The position numbers and the translations under genes are program-made. From Vogesella margarita (GTDB taxonomy: Bacteria > Pseudomonadota > Gammaproteobacteria > Burkholderiales > Chromobacteriaceae), in assembly GCF_028548475.1 (NCBI RefSeq), contig NZ_JAQQLE010000001.1:248001-312000 (forward strand): 64,000 bases of DNA. Reading direction: 5' to 3'. Under the pieces are notes generated by a model. It made no database searches and had not been told where the DNA came from. It worked only from the letters and a program-made list of their open reading frames with translations. This document shows, piece after piece, positions 43,353 to 51,600 of this stretch. Position 1 is the stretch's first letter, and each line of letters starts with the position of its first letter.

Positions 43353-44258
43353 TCAGCGCGCGGCCGGCGCCAGCCGCGCCAGCATGTCCTGCAGCAGCTC
43401 GATCAGCACCCGCACTTTCATCGGCAGGTAGCGCCGTGCCGGGTACACCACGTATACCTCGGCGCTGCGAGTGCGGTAGTCGCTCAGCAGCGGTTGCAGC
43501 TGATCGTGCTGCAGCGCGTCCTCCAGCAGGAAGCGCGGCTGCAGCAGGATGCCCATGCCGGCCACCGCGGCACTGACCAGCACGTCGCCGTTATTGCTCT
43601 GCAGCGGGCCATCCACTTCCACCGCGATTTCCTCGTCGCCGTGCCAGAAGCGCCACACTTGCGGCTGGCTGCCCTGCTGGTAGCGCAGGCAGCTGTGGCG
43701 GACGAGCTCGGCCGGCGTCTGCGGCGCAGGGTTGGCCGCAAGGTAGGATGGCGCGGCGCACAGCAGCATGTCGATGCGACCCAGCGGCCGCGCGATCAGG
43801 CCGCCACCCAGCGGCTGGGTGCTGATGCGCAGCGCGAGGTCGAAGCCGTCTTCCAGCAGATCGACCTGGCGGTCGGACAGCTCCAGCTCCACCTGCAGTT
43901 GCGGGTGGCGGCAGCGCAGCTCCGCCAGCCACTCGCCGAGATAGCGCATGCCGAAGGACAGTGGTGCCGCCAGCCGCAGCGTGCCGCGCGCCTCCACGCT
44001 CTGCTGCATCGCGGCGGCGTCGGCTTCTTCCAGCTGTGCCAGCACCAGCGCGGTGCGTCGTGCGTAGTCCAGCCCGGCCTCGGTGAATGCCAGCCGCCGC
44101 GTGGTGCGCTGGATCAGGCGGGTGCCCAGTTCCTGTTCCAGCGCACCGAGGTACTTGCTGACCATGGCGGTGGACATCTCCAGCCGCGCTGCGGCGGCGA
44201 CGAAGCTGCCGCTGTCGTGAATGCTGTGCAACACCCGCAAGGCCACCAGCTTGTCCAT
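43353..44258 (-). CDS. LysR-family transcriptional regulator (divergent to doxX)
   Basis: A 301-residue LTTR: DKLVALRVLHSIHDSGSFVA and the helix-turn-helix AAARLEMSTAMVSKYLGALE, then a substrate-binding domain. The HTH resembles the group that controls DoxX/quinone-type stress genes. It diverges from doxX-DODA with a classical LTTR box at 44281-44295, so it probably controls those genes and itself. A repeat copy lies at 43731. Confidence 0.88.
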   Translation of the reverse strand: MDKLVALRVLHSIHDSGSFVAAAARLEMSTAMVSKYLGALEQELGTRLIQRTTRRLAFTEAGLDYARRTALVLAQLEEADAAAMQQSVEARGTLRLAAPLSFGMRYLGEWLAELRCRHPQLQVELELSDRQVDLLEDGFDLALRISTQPLGGGLIARPLGRIDMLLCAAPSYLAANPAPQTPAELVRHSCLRYQQGSQPQVWRFWHGDEEIAVEVDGPLQSNNGDVLVSAAVAGMGILLQPRFLLEDALQHDQLQPLLSDYRTRSAEVYVVYPARRYLPMKVRVLIELLQDMLARLAPAAR

Positions 44259-44280
44259 TATTGTTTCTTTTTGGTTAGTA

Positions 44281-44295
44281 ATTCATTGAGTGAAT
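44281..44295. promoter_or_regulatory. LTTR box (T-N11-A) between lysR and doxX
   Basis: ATTCA-TTGAG-TGAAT, a perfect 5-bp dyad fitting the LysR T-N11-A rule. A second dyad GAATA-N6-TATTC overlaps at 44292-44307. Confidence 0.6.
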
Positions 44296-44377
44296 AGCCG
44301 TTTATTCGCTGACTGGCAAGGTGTTTAATGCAGTCATCGCCACGCAGCGTGGTGCCACCCACCCGAAGGAAACCATC

Positions 44378-44788
44378 ATGATCGACCAACGTACCGCTCC
44401 TTACGCCGCCCTGATCCTGCGTCTGGCACTGGGCCTGATGTTCGTCGCGCACGGCGCGCTGAAACTGTTCGTGTTCACCCCGGCCGGCACCGTCGGCTAC
44501 TTCGCCTCGCTGGGGCTGCCGGCGATCTTCGCCTACCTCACCATCGCCGCCGAGCTGGGTGGCGGCGTGCTGCTGCTGCTGGGCGTGGCCACTCGTCCGG
44601 TGGCGCTGGCGCTGATTCCGCTGTTGATCGGCGCCGGTGTGCTCGGCCACGGCGGCAATGGCTGGGTGTTCAGCAACCAGGGCGGTGGCTGGGAATATCC
44701 GGCTTTCCTGGTGGTGGCGGCCGTGGTGCAGGTGCTACTCGGTGACGGTGCCGCGGCGCTGAAGCCGGTCGGCTACAAAAAAGGCTGA
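44378..44788 (+). CDS. DoxX-family membrane protein
   Basis: A 136-residue protein with four helices: LILRLALGLMFVAHGALKLF, then IAAELGGGVLLLLGVATRP, matching DoxX/YphA. AAGGA lies 7 nt before the ATG at 44378. DoxX proteins are linked to thiol or quinone stress; here it precedes an aromatic ring-opening dioxygenase gene, a pairing seen in many proteobacteria under a LysR regulator. Confidence 0.9.
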   Translation: MIDQRTAPYAALILRLALGLMFVAHGALKLFVFTPAGTVGYFASLGLPAIFAYLTIAAELGGGVLLLLGVATRPVALALIPLLIGAGVLGHGGNGWVFSNQGGGWEYPAFLVVAAVVQVLLGDGAAALKPVGYKKG

Positions 44789-44856
44789 TTCAACACTTAA
44801 CAATGATCCCGCTGGCGGTGCCCGTGTGGCACCGCCCTTGCTACAGGTAACGCACC

Positions 44857-45639
44857 ATGTTCTTCGCTCCCTTGTTTCTGTCCCACGGCGGTCCGGATGT
44901 GCTGATCAACGGCTCGCCGGCTCCCGCGGCCTGGCGCGCCCACGCTGCCAGCCTGCCGCGGCCGCGTGCCATCCTGATGATGTCGGCGCACTACCTCGCG
45001 CTGCAGCCGCTGCTGGGCAGCAGTCCGCGCTGGGCTACGGTGCACGACTTCGGCGGCTTCCCGCGCGAACTGTACAAACTGCAGTATCCGGCGGCGGGCG
45101 ACGACAGCGTGCTTGCCGAGGCGATGGCGCTGCTGGCGGCGGCGGGCATCAGCGCCCGTCACGACGGCGCCGAGGGGCTGGATCACGGCGCGTGGGTGCC
45201 GCTGCTGGCGATGTATCCGCAGGCCGACATCCCGGTGATCACCATCAGCACCCTGCCGCGGCAGGACGCGCGCGCGCACTACCAGCTGGGGCTGGCGCTG
45301 GCGCAGCTGGCGGAACGCGGCGTGCTGATCATCGGCTCCGGCAGCATCACGCACAATCTGTACGAGCTGTCGCGTTCCGGCGGCCCGGAGCAGCCGTGGG
45401 CGAAGGCATTTGCCGACTGGATGGCACAGCGCCTGCTGGACAACGATATCGAGGCCTTGCTGGACTGGGAGGCGCGGGTGCCGTTTGCCAAGCAGAACCA
45501 CCCCAGCGACGAACACCTGTTGCCGCTGTTCTTTGCGCTGGGCGCGGCCAACGGCAAGGTTGGCCGCAGCCTGCACCGCGGCATCGAGCTGGGCGCGCTG
45601 GCGATGGATGCCTGGGTGTTTGACGCTGCGGCGGGCTGA
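44857..45639 (+). CDS. DODA-type class III extradiol dioxygenase (YgiD/LigB-like)
   Basis: A 260-residue LigB-superfamily protein. Putative metal ligands are the His in FLSHGGPDV (near residue 10), MMSAHYLA (near 45) and HPSDEHLLPLFFALG (near 215); LDHGAWVPLLAMYP is also conserved. Members open catechol-type rings (e.g. 4,5-DOPA) with Fe(II) or Zn and O2. Natural substrate not predictable. The segment NGKVGRSL is encoded by a repeat copy at 45556. Confidence 0.9.
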   Translation: MFFAPLFLSHGGPDVLINGSPAPAAWRAHAASLPRPRAILMMSAHYLALQPLLGSSPRWATVHDFGGFPRELYKLQYPAAGDDSVLAEAMALLAAAGISARHDGAEGLDHGAWVPLLAMYPQADIPVITISTLPRQDARAHYQLGLALAQLAERGVLIIGSGSITHNLYELSRSGGPEQPWAKAFADWMAQRLLDNDIEALLDWEARVPFAKQNHPSDEHLLPLFFALGAANGKVGRSLHRGIELGALAMDAWVFDAAAG

Positions 45640-45694
45640 GTTTTAACGCGGTATCGCCCCTTGTGGGCTGCGGCAGCCGCGCGTGAACAGCGTG

Positions 45695-46558
45695 TCAGAC
45701 CGCCTGCTGCAGCCACTGCACCAGTGGCTGCACGCGGCGCAGCAGGCGGTCGTGTGGCGGCAGCACCAGGTAGTAGCCCTTGCCGCTGCGCACGCTGCGC
45801 GGGCAGGGGGTGACCAGGCTGCCGTCGCGCAGCGCATCCTGCACGATCAGCGGATCGACCAGCGCGATGCCCAGCCCGTGGCGTGCCGCCTCGATGCCCA
45901 TCACGTCGGCATCGAACAGCAATTCCTTCTGTCCCTTCGGCCACGGCGCCGCCAGCCACAGTTGCCAGTCGTGACGGTCGCGGCTGGTGTGGATCAGCGG
46001 ATACTGTGCCAGCGCGTCCTCGGCCAGCGTCTGCGCACCGCCCAGCAGCGACGGCGCCGCCACCGGCGTCAGCACTTCCTGGTGCAGCAGCTTGACGCTG
46101 ACCCCCGGCCAGTTGCCGTCGCCGTACTGGATCGCCATGTCGAACAGCCCCCAGTCGAAGGCGGGCTTTTCTTCCCACACCGTGCTGACACTGATGTCGA
46201 GATCGGGGAACTGGGTCTTGAACAGCTGCAGCTGCGGCACCAGCCAGCGCACCGCGATCGACGGCGGCGACTTGATGCGGATGCTGTGCTGGCGCTGGTT
46301 GAGCTGCTCGCAGGTTTCCGTGATTTTCTGGATCGCCTCGTGCAGGCCGTGCTGCAGCGTGGCGCCTTCCGGCGTCAGCGTGATGCCGCGCTGGCTGCGC
46401 ACCAGCAACGGAAAGCCGAAATGTTCTTCCAGGTTGCGCACCTGGTGGCTGACCGCGCTCTGGGTCAGGTACAGCGTGTCGGCGGCTTTGGTGAAGCTTT
46501 GCAGGCGGGCGACCGCCTCAAAGATACGCAAGGCATTGAGCGGGGGCAGTTTGGTCAT
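45695..46558 (-). CDS. LysR-family regulator, GcvA-like
   Basis: A 287-residue LTTR starting MTKLPPLNALRIFEAVARLQ, with HTH TKAADTLYLTQSAVSHQVRNLE typical of the GcvA subgroup (part: YLTQSAVSHQVRNLE) and a binding domain with IQYGDGNWPG. Its start lies inside the 3' end of the alanine racemase gene on the same strand (41-nt overlap). It may regulate the amino-acid genes upstream; the target is unknown. Confidence 0.88.
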   Translation of the reverse strand: MTKLPPLNALRIFEAVARLQSFTKAADTLYLTQSAVSHQVRNLEEHFGFPLLVRSQRGITLTPEGATLQHGLHEAIQKITETCEQLNQRQHSIRIKSPPSIAVRWLVPQLQLFKTQFPDLDISVSTVWEEKPAFDWGLFDMAIQYGDGNWPGVSVKLLHQEVLTPVAAPSLLGGAQTLAEDALAQYPLIHTSRDRHDWQLWLAAPWPKGQKELLFDADVMGIEAARHGLGIALVDPLIVQDALRDGSLVTPCPRSVRSGKGYYLVLPPHDRLLRRVQPLVQWLQQAV

Positions 46559-47654
46559 CGGGCAGCGAACGCGGGTGGCTATCCGCCACAATCTGCCGTA
46601 CCGGCAGCCGGCTCGTCAATGCGCACTGCAATTCTTCGCTGATGGTGCCGCAGCGCCAGGCGATCTCGTCGCAGCTCAGCGCCGGATCGCCCCACAGTGT
46701 CACCTCGTCGCCGATGCCCACTTGCGGCAGCGTCGTCAGGTCGATGGCCAGCACGTTCATCGCCACGCGGCCGACCAGCGGCACGCGCTGGCCGTTCACC
46801 AGCACCGGGGTGCCGCTGGGCGCCGCACGCGGGTAGCCGTCGCCGTAGCCGGCGCCGACGATGCCGATGCGCATCGGTTTCTCGGCGGTAAAGGCGGCGC
46901 CGTAGCCGATGCTGTCGCCCGCCTGCAGCTCGCTGGTATGCACGATGCGGGCGGCAAAGCGCATGACCGGCTGCAGGCCGTCAAGCCACAGGCTGGTGTC
47001 GGGGTAGAACGGATTGTTGTTGTACAAGAGACCACCGAGGCGTACCGCGGCGCCGTGGGTCAGCGGCGCGCGCAGGGTGGCGGCACTGTTGGCCGCGGTA
47101 TACGGCAGGCCGGTGGCGTCCACCACCTGCATGAAGCGCTGCCACGGAGTGTCCAGCTTGATGGCCAGGTCGTCGGCGCAGGCGAAGTGCGTCATCAGCC
47201 CGGCGACGTCGCAACCCAGTGCGCGCAGCTCATCGACTACCGCGATGGCGCGCTGCGGCACGAAGCCGAAGCGGTTCATGCCGGTATTGACCTTCACCCA
47301 CACCCGCAAGGGTTGGCCGCAGTCACGCAGCCACTGCAGCTGGTGCTCGGAGCGCACCACCACGTCCAGCTGCCACGCATGCGCCTCGTCCAGCTCGCGC
47401 GCCTCGATGGCGCCTTCCAGCAGCAGGATCGGAGCCTGGATGCCGGCGTGGCGCAACGCGATGGCGTCGTCGAGGTTGATCAGCGCGAAGCCGTCGGCCG
47501 CAGGCAATGCCTGTGCCACGCGCAGCAGGCCGTGGCCGTAGCCGTTGGATTTCACCACCGCCCATACCCGGCTGCCGGGCAGCTGTTGCTTGGCAATGGC
47601 GTAATTGTGGCGCAGGGCGGGGAGATTAATTTCGGCGTAGGCGGTGCGGGTCAT
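46518..47654 (-). CDS. alr: alanine racemase (or broader amino-acid racemase)
   Basis: A 378-residue fold-type III PLP enzyme. PLP Lys is K35 in VVKSNGYGHG and the catalytic Tyr is Y251 in SIGYGAAF; VNTGMNRFGF and AANSAA also match. A residue normally Asp in GRVSMD reads Asn here (GRVAMNVLAID). The C-terminus extends about 20 residues beyond the usual end and overlaps the next gene by 41 nt. It makes D-alanine for cell wall; lying next to a lysine/ornithine-type binding protein, a broad-specificity racemase is possible. Residues CGQP come from a repeat copy (47309). Confidence 0.9.
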   Translation of the reverse strand: MTRTAYAEINLPALRHNYAIAKQQLPGSRVWAVVKSNGYGHGLLRVAQALPAADGFALINLDDAIALRHAGIQAPILLLEGAIEARELDEAHAWQLDVVVRSEHQLQWLRDCGQPLRVWVKVNTGMNRFGFVPQRAIAVVDELRALGCDVAGLMTHFACADDLAIKLDTPWQRFMQVVDATGLPYTAANSAATLRAPLTHGAAVRLGGLLYNNNPFYPDTSLWLDGLQPVMRFAARIVHTSELQAGDSIGYGAAFTAEKPMRIGIVGAGYGDGYPRAAPSGTPVLVNGQRVPLVGRVAMNVLAIDLTTLPQVGIGDEVTLWGDPALSCDEIAWRCGTISEELQCALTSRLPVRQIVADSHPRSLPDDQTAPAQCLAYL

Positions 47655-47668
47655 GGCGGGTCTTTCGT

Positions 47669-47689
47669 GCCGGGGCAGGGCGCCCCGGC
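47669..47689. other. GC hairpin between binding-protein gene and alr
   Basis: GCCGGGGC-AGGGC-GCCCCGGC, an 8-bp stem in the 59-nt gap. No T-run follows on the minus strand; it may be a partial terminator or processing site that reduces alr expression relative to the binding protein. Confidence 0.4.
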
Positions 47690-47713
47690 GGTCAGTCAGC
47701 AAGAGTCAGGTGC

Positions 47714-48478
47714 TTACTTGAACGGGTAGATGTCGTAGCTGAAGTACTTGTTCTGCACCTGCTTGTAGGTGCCGTTGTCGATGATCTTTTTCAGCGCGGT
47801 GTTGACCTTGGCCAGCAGCTCCTTGTTGCCCTTCTGCACGGCGATGCCGGAGCCCATGTAGTACTTCGGATCGTTGTACACCGGACCGACAAAGGAATAG
47901 CCCTTGCCCATCGGCTTCTTCAGGAAGTCCTCGTCACCGACGTTGGCATCGAGGTACACCGCGTCCAGACGCTGGTTGCTGAGGTCGAGGAAGCTGTCGG
48001 TGACCTTGCCGTACAGCTTCAGCTTGACGCCCTTCGGTACCCACTTGGCGGTGGCTTCTTCACGCTGTACCGAGGTGCGCAGCACGCCGATGGTCTTGCC
48101 CTTGAACCAGGCGTCGTCGATCTTGGTGCCGGCCTTGGCGATCAGGCGGCCGGGGATGTTGAAGTACATGTCGCTGAAGTCGACCGCCTTGGCGCGTTCC
48201 GGGGTGATGTTCATCGAGGCGATGGCCAGATCGTACTTCTTGGCTTGCACCGCCGGGATGATGCCGTCGAAGTCCATGGTGCTGACTTCGCACTGCAGCT
48301 TGGCCTCGGCGCAGATGGCACGGGCGATGTCCGGGTCGAAGCCGACGATGCTGCCGTCCGGGTTGACCTTGGAGAACGGCGGGTAGCTGACGTCGGTGAC
48401 GATGCGCACGGTCTGGGCGTTGGCCAGCAGCGGCAGGGAGCACAACAGGGACAGCGCGAGGACTTTGTTGCAGTTCAT
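47714..48478 (-). CDS. amino-acid ABC transporter periplasmic binding protein (family 3, Lys/Arg/Orn type)
   Basis: A 254-residue SBP family 3 protein. Signal peptide MNCNKVLALSLLCSLPLLANA, then VRIVTDVSYPPFSKVNPDGS, VGFDPDIARAIC and MDFDGIIPAVQAKKYDLAIA typical of the LAO/HisJ/ArgT group. CGGAG lies before the ATG. No permease or ATPase gene is adjacent; it must work with a distant transporter. Followed by alr on the same strand. Confidence 0.9.
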   Translation of the reverse strand: MNCNKVLALSLLCSLPLLANAQTVRIVTDVSYPPFSKVNPDGSIVGFDPDIARAICAEAKLQCEVSTMDFDGIIPAVQAKKYDLAIASMNITPERAKAVDFSDMYFNIPGRLIAKAGTKIDDAWFKGKTIGVLRTSVQREEATAKWVPKGVKLKLYGKVTDSFLDLSNQRLDAVYLDANVGDEDFLKKPMGKGYSFVGPVYNDPKYYMGSGIAVQKGNKELLAKVNTALKKIIDNGTYKQVQNKYFSYDIYPFK

Positions 48479-48635
48479 GGTGATCTCCGATTGTTTCTTG
48501 GTTTGGTGTTGGCGGCGGTGCCTGTGCCGTTGAAGTCAGGCTAATGATCCGGCGCCTGCGGAACAAATGATTTATGGCGATCGGCGCATGAGAGAAATTC
48601 ATGCTGCACTGCGTTTGAGCGCGGCAGCCGCCGCT

Positions 48636-48655
48636 TGCGGCCAAGGTTGGCCGCA
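48636..48655. repeat. inverted pair of the dispersed repeat
   Basis: TGCGGCCAA-GG-TTGGCCGCA, in the 234-nt gap between two binding-protein genes, 57 nt after the stop of the upstream gene and just past its terminator. Confidence 0.75.
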
Positions 48656-48660
48656 GACGG

Positions 48661-48686
48661 CAAAACACCGGCGCGTGGCCGGTGTT
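48661..48686 (-). terminator. terminator of the second binding-protein gene
   Basis: On the minus strand ACACCGGC-CACGC-GCCGGTGT followed by TTTG, 27 nt after the stop. Confidence 0.7.
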
Positions 48687-48712
48687 GTCGGGTGTGCTGC
48701 CGCGCGGGCGGA

Positions 48713-49474
48713 TCAGTCTTCCAGCAGGCCGTCCAGCTGGTGCTTCTTCAGCAGCGCCGCGTACTCGCCGCTGGCCTTGACCTGGTCGATGGCCTTGTTG
48801 AGGCGCTGTTTCAGCTCGCCGTCCTGCTTGCGCAGCGCCACCGCCACGCCTTCCCCGAGGATCTTGTCCTTGCGGCCGTCGAATACCGGGCCGGTAAAGG
48901 CAAACGCCTTGCCCGCCGCGGTATCGAGGAAGCCCTTCTGCAGCTGTACGGTGTTGCCGAAGGTGAAGTCGGCGCGGCCGGAAGTCAGCTCCAGCATCGG
49001 GTCCTGCGCGTTGACATAGCGTTTCACGCTGGCGGCCTTGAAGTACTGGGTCACGTAGCTGTCCTGTGGCGTGCCGGTCTGCACCGCGATCACCTTGTCC
49101 TTGAGATCGGCTGTCAGCTGCGTGCCCTTGCGCGCCACAAAGCGGTTCTGCATCAGGTAGTACACCTTGCTGAAGTCCACCACCTGGCGGCGCTTGTCGG
49201 TGATGTTCATCGACGACATGATCGCGTCGTACTTCTTCGCCTGCAGGCCGGGGATCAGCCCGTCCCACGGCTGGTTGATGACCTCGCACGGCGTGGCCAT
49301 CGCCTTGCACACGGCGTAGGCGAAGTCGACCTCGAAGCCGGCGACCTTGCCGCTGGCGTCGACATACTCGAACGGCGGGTAGGTGGCGTCGGTGGCGATC
49401 ACCAGCTTGTCGGCGGCGTGGACGGTGAACGGGGCCAGCAGGCTGGCGGTCAGGATCAGGTGCTTCAGTTTCAT
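48713..49474 (-). CDS. amino-acid ABC transporter periplasmic binding protein (family 3)
   Basis: A 253-residue SBP family 3 protein and paralogue of the gene at 47714. Signal peptide KLKHLILTASLLAPFTVHA, then VIATDATYPPFEYVDASGK, VAGFEVDFAYAVC and WDGLIPGLQAKKYDAIMSSM. AAGGAG lies 5 nt before the ATG at 49474; six more upstream codons are open but less likely. Again no membrane components nearby. It follows the amidase gene by 33 nt, so it may be cotranscribed with the transaminase/amidase pair. Confidence 0.9.
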   Translation of the reverse strand: MKLKHLILTASLLAPFTVHAADKLVIATDATYPPFEYVDASGKVAGFEVDFAYAVCKAMATPCEVINQPWDGLIPGLQAKKYDAIMSSMNITDKRRQVVDFSKVYYLMQNRFVARKGTQLTADLKDKVIAVQTGTPQDSYVTQYFKAASVKRYVNAQDPMLELTSGRADFTFGNTVQLQKGFLDTAAGKAFAFTGPVFDGRKDKILGEGVAVALRKQDGELKQRLNKAIDQVKASGEYAALLKKHQLDGLLED

Positions 49475-49507
49475 GTTTTCTCCTTGAGACACTTTGTAGT
49501 TGATGCT

Positions 49508-50323
49508 TTAGCCAATGAAACGACGGTGTTGCAGCGCCGGCAGGCGGCTGCGCCAGGTCTGTTGCCCGGTGAAATCGAGTGTTGCCAGCGCGATGCCCTC
49601 GCCCTCGGCGTGGCAGGCCAGCACCTGCCCCCACGGGTCGACGATCATGCTGTGGCCGAATGTGCGTTTGCCGCCCGGGTGCACGCCGCCCTGGCCGGGG
49701 GCGATGACGAAGGCGAGGTTTTCCACCGCCCGGGCGCGCAGCAGCAGCTCCCAGTGTGCCTGGCCGGTGGTGTGGGTGAACGCCGCCGGCGCGGTGATCA
49801 GCACCGGGGCCGGCGCCTGGCGGTACAGTTCGGGGAAGCGCAGGTCGTAGCACACCGACAGCCGCGTCGGCCCCCACGGCGTGGCGGCGCTGACGATGCT
49901 GTCGCCGGCCTGCATGGTGTCGGCCTCGGCGTAGCGTTCGCGGCCGTCGTCGAAGCCGAACAAATGGGTCTTGTCGTAGCGTGCCGCGCACTGCCCCTGC
50001 GGACCAAACAGCAGGCTGCTGTTGCAGAAGCGCCCCGGCTGCGTGCCCGCCAGCGGCAGGGTGCCGGCCAGCAGCCAGATGCCGTGGTGGGCGGCGGCTG
50101 CGGCCAACCTTTGCTGCAGCGGGCCGGCGCCGAAGGGCTCGGCAATGCTCAGCCGCGCGCGCTCGTCGGCCGGCATCAGGTAGAAGTACTCCGGCAGCGC
50201 GACGAACTGCGCGCCCTGCGCCGCGGCCTCGGCCAGCAGCGCCTCGGCCCGTTCAAGGTTGGCCGCAAGGTCGTCGCCGGACACCATCTGGATTGCGGCG
50301 GCGGTCAGTGTTTCCATCGTCAT
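49508..50323 (-). CDS. carbon-nitrogen hydrolase, omega-amidase/Nit1 type
   Basis: A 271-residue nitrilase-superfamily enzyme with the catalytic triad E45 (LPEYF), K118 (YDKTHLF) and C158 (SVCYDLRFPELYRQ). The sequence fits the Nit1/Nit2 branch (deaminated-glutathione amidase or omega-amidase). The gene starts 2 nt after a KMTB/glutamine-type aminotransferase, which supports the transaminase-omega-amidase pair: transamination of a keto acid with glutamine gives 2-oxoglutaramate, which the amidase hydrolyses. GGAGG precedes the ATG. Repeat copies lie at 50099 and 50255. Confidence 0.87.
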   Translation of the reverse strand: MTMETLTAAAIQMVSGDDLAANLERAEALLAEAAAQGAQFVALPEYFYLMPADERARLSIAEPFGAGPLQQRLAAAAAHHGIWLLAGTLPLAGTQPGRFCNSSLLFGPQGQCAARYDKTHLFGFDDGRERYAEADTMQAGDSIVSAATPWGPTRLSVCYDLRFPELYRQAPAPVLITAPAAFTHTTGQAHWELLLRARAVENLAFVIAPGQGGVHPGGKRTFGHSMIVDPWGQVLACHAEGEGIALATLDFTGQQTWRSRLPALQHRRFIG

Positions 50324-50325
50324 GC

Positions 50326-51486
50326 TCAGCCTCCGATCCGGCACAGGCGCTCGGCGCCGGCGAGCAGGGTGGCGTCGTCCTTGGCGAAGGACAGGCGGAT
50401 CACGCGCTGGTCGGTGCCGTCGCGGTAGAACGCCGACACCGGGATGGTGGCCACGCCGTGCTCCACGATCAGGCGCTGCACGAAGTCGCTGTCGCTCTCG
50501 TCCGACAGGTGGCCGAAGCTCGCCAGCATGAAGAAGCTGCCCTGACTCGGGATCAGTTTCAGCGGCGACTCCGCCAGCGCGCGGCCCAGCAGGTCGCGCT
50601 TGTGCTGATAAAAACCGGACAGGCCGAGGTAGTGCTCGGGCTCCGCCATCAGCCGCGCTAGCGCGTACTGCATCGGGGTGTCGGCGGCGAACATCGCGAA
50701 CTGGTGCACCTTGCGGATCTCGTCCATCAGCGCTTGCGGTGCCAGGCAGTAGCCGACGCGCCAGCCGGTGACGTGGAAGGTCTTGCCGAAAGACGTCACC
50801 ACCACGGAGCGTGCGGCCAACCTGGGATGGCGGCTCATGCTGTGGTGCAGCGCGCCGTCGAACACCACGTGCTCGTACACCTCGTCGGACAGGATGATGA
50901 TGTTGCTGCCCTCGGTGAGCGCCTCCAGCCGCGCCACGTCGGCGGCGGACAGCACGGTGCCGGTCGGGTTGTGCGGGGTGTTGAGCAGGATCATGCGCGT
51001 GCGCGGCGTGATGCGGGCGGCGACTTCGTCCCACGGAATGGCGAACTCGGGGGCCGCCAGCTTGATCACCACCGGGGTGGCGCCCTGCAGCTCGATCATC
51101 GGGATGTAGCTATCGAATGCCGGCTCGAACACGATCACCTCGTCGCCCGGGTGCACCAGAGCGGTAATCGCCGAGAACAGCGCCTCGCTGGCGCTGGCCA
51201 TCACCGTCACCTCGTCGTCGATGTCGTAGCGCTGGCCGTACAGCGTCTCGACCTTGGCGGCGATCGCCTCGCGCAGCGCCGGCAGCCCGCTCATCGGCGC
51301 GTACTGGTTGTGGCCGGCCTGCATCGCCTCGTGCGCGTAGCGCACCAGATCGGCGCTGCACGGGAAGTTGGGCGCACCCTGCGACAGGTTGATCGCCTGG
51401 TGGCGGGCGGCCAGCTGGCCGATCACGGTGAAGATGGTGGTGCCGACGTGCGGCAGCTTGGAGGGGACGGTGACGGTGTTGTGCAT
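50326..51486 (-). CDS. PLP aminotransferase, methionine/glutamine transaminase (YbdL-like)
   Basis: A 386-residue class I aminotransferase closely resembling E. coli YbdL: SKLPHVGTTIFTVIGQLA, LSQGAPNF, NQYAPMSGLPALREAIA, TPHNPTGTV, DEVYEHVVFDG and the PLP-lysine motif SSFGKT-type (here TSFGKTFHVTGWRVGYC). It probably transaminates methionine/KMTB or aromatic keto acids with glutamine. I use the ATG at 51486, which fits the family length; an ATG at 51522 is possible. A divergent LysR gene starts at 51601. Confidence 0.88.
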   Translation of the reverse strand: MHNTVTVPSKLPHVGTTIFTVIGQLAARHQAINLSQGAPNFPCSADLVRYAHEAMQAGHNQYAPMSGLPALREAIAAKVETLYGQRYDIDDEVTVMASASEALFSAITALVHPGDEVIVFEPAFDSYIPMIELQGATPVVIKLAAPEFAIPWDEVAARITPRTRMILLNTPHNPTGTVLSAADVARLEALTEGSNIIILSDEVYEHVVFDGALHHSMSRHPRLAARSVVVTSFGKTFHVTGWRVGYCLAPQALMDEIRKVHQFAMFAADTPMQYALARLMAEPEHYLGLSGFYQHKRDLLGRALAESPLKLIPSQGSFFMLASFGHLSDESDSDFVQRLIVEHGVATIPVSAFYRDGTDQRVIRLSFAKDDATLLAGAERLCRIGG

Positions 51487-51567
51487 GATCTGTGGCGAGC
51501 GGTTGTGGTATCTGGCGTCCATTGAACGCCACCGCCCCTTGTGCGACAAACGATTTATCGGCATGTT

Positions 51568-51590
51568 ATGGCTGAGAATTTTTCAGTCAT
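51568..51590. promoter_or_regulatory. dyad immediately upstream of the lysR ribosome site
   Basis: ATGGCTGA-GAATTTT-TCAGTCAT: 8-bp arms with one G-T pair, ending one base before GGAGG of the regulator gene. A candidate autoregulatory LTTR site or translation-masking hairpin. Confidence 0.45.
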
Positions 51591-51600
51591 GGAGGCCGCG

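Noticed and set aside
48060-49991. 643-codon minus-strand frame across two binding-protein genes
   Set aside because: Shadow frame of the real genes on the same strand, translation is Arg/Gln-rich and has no recognisable domain.
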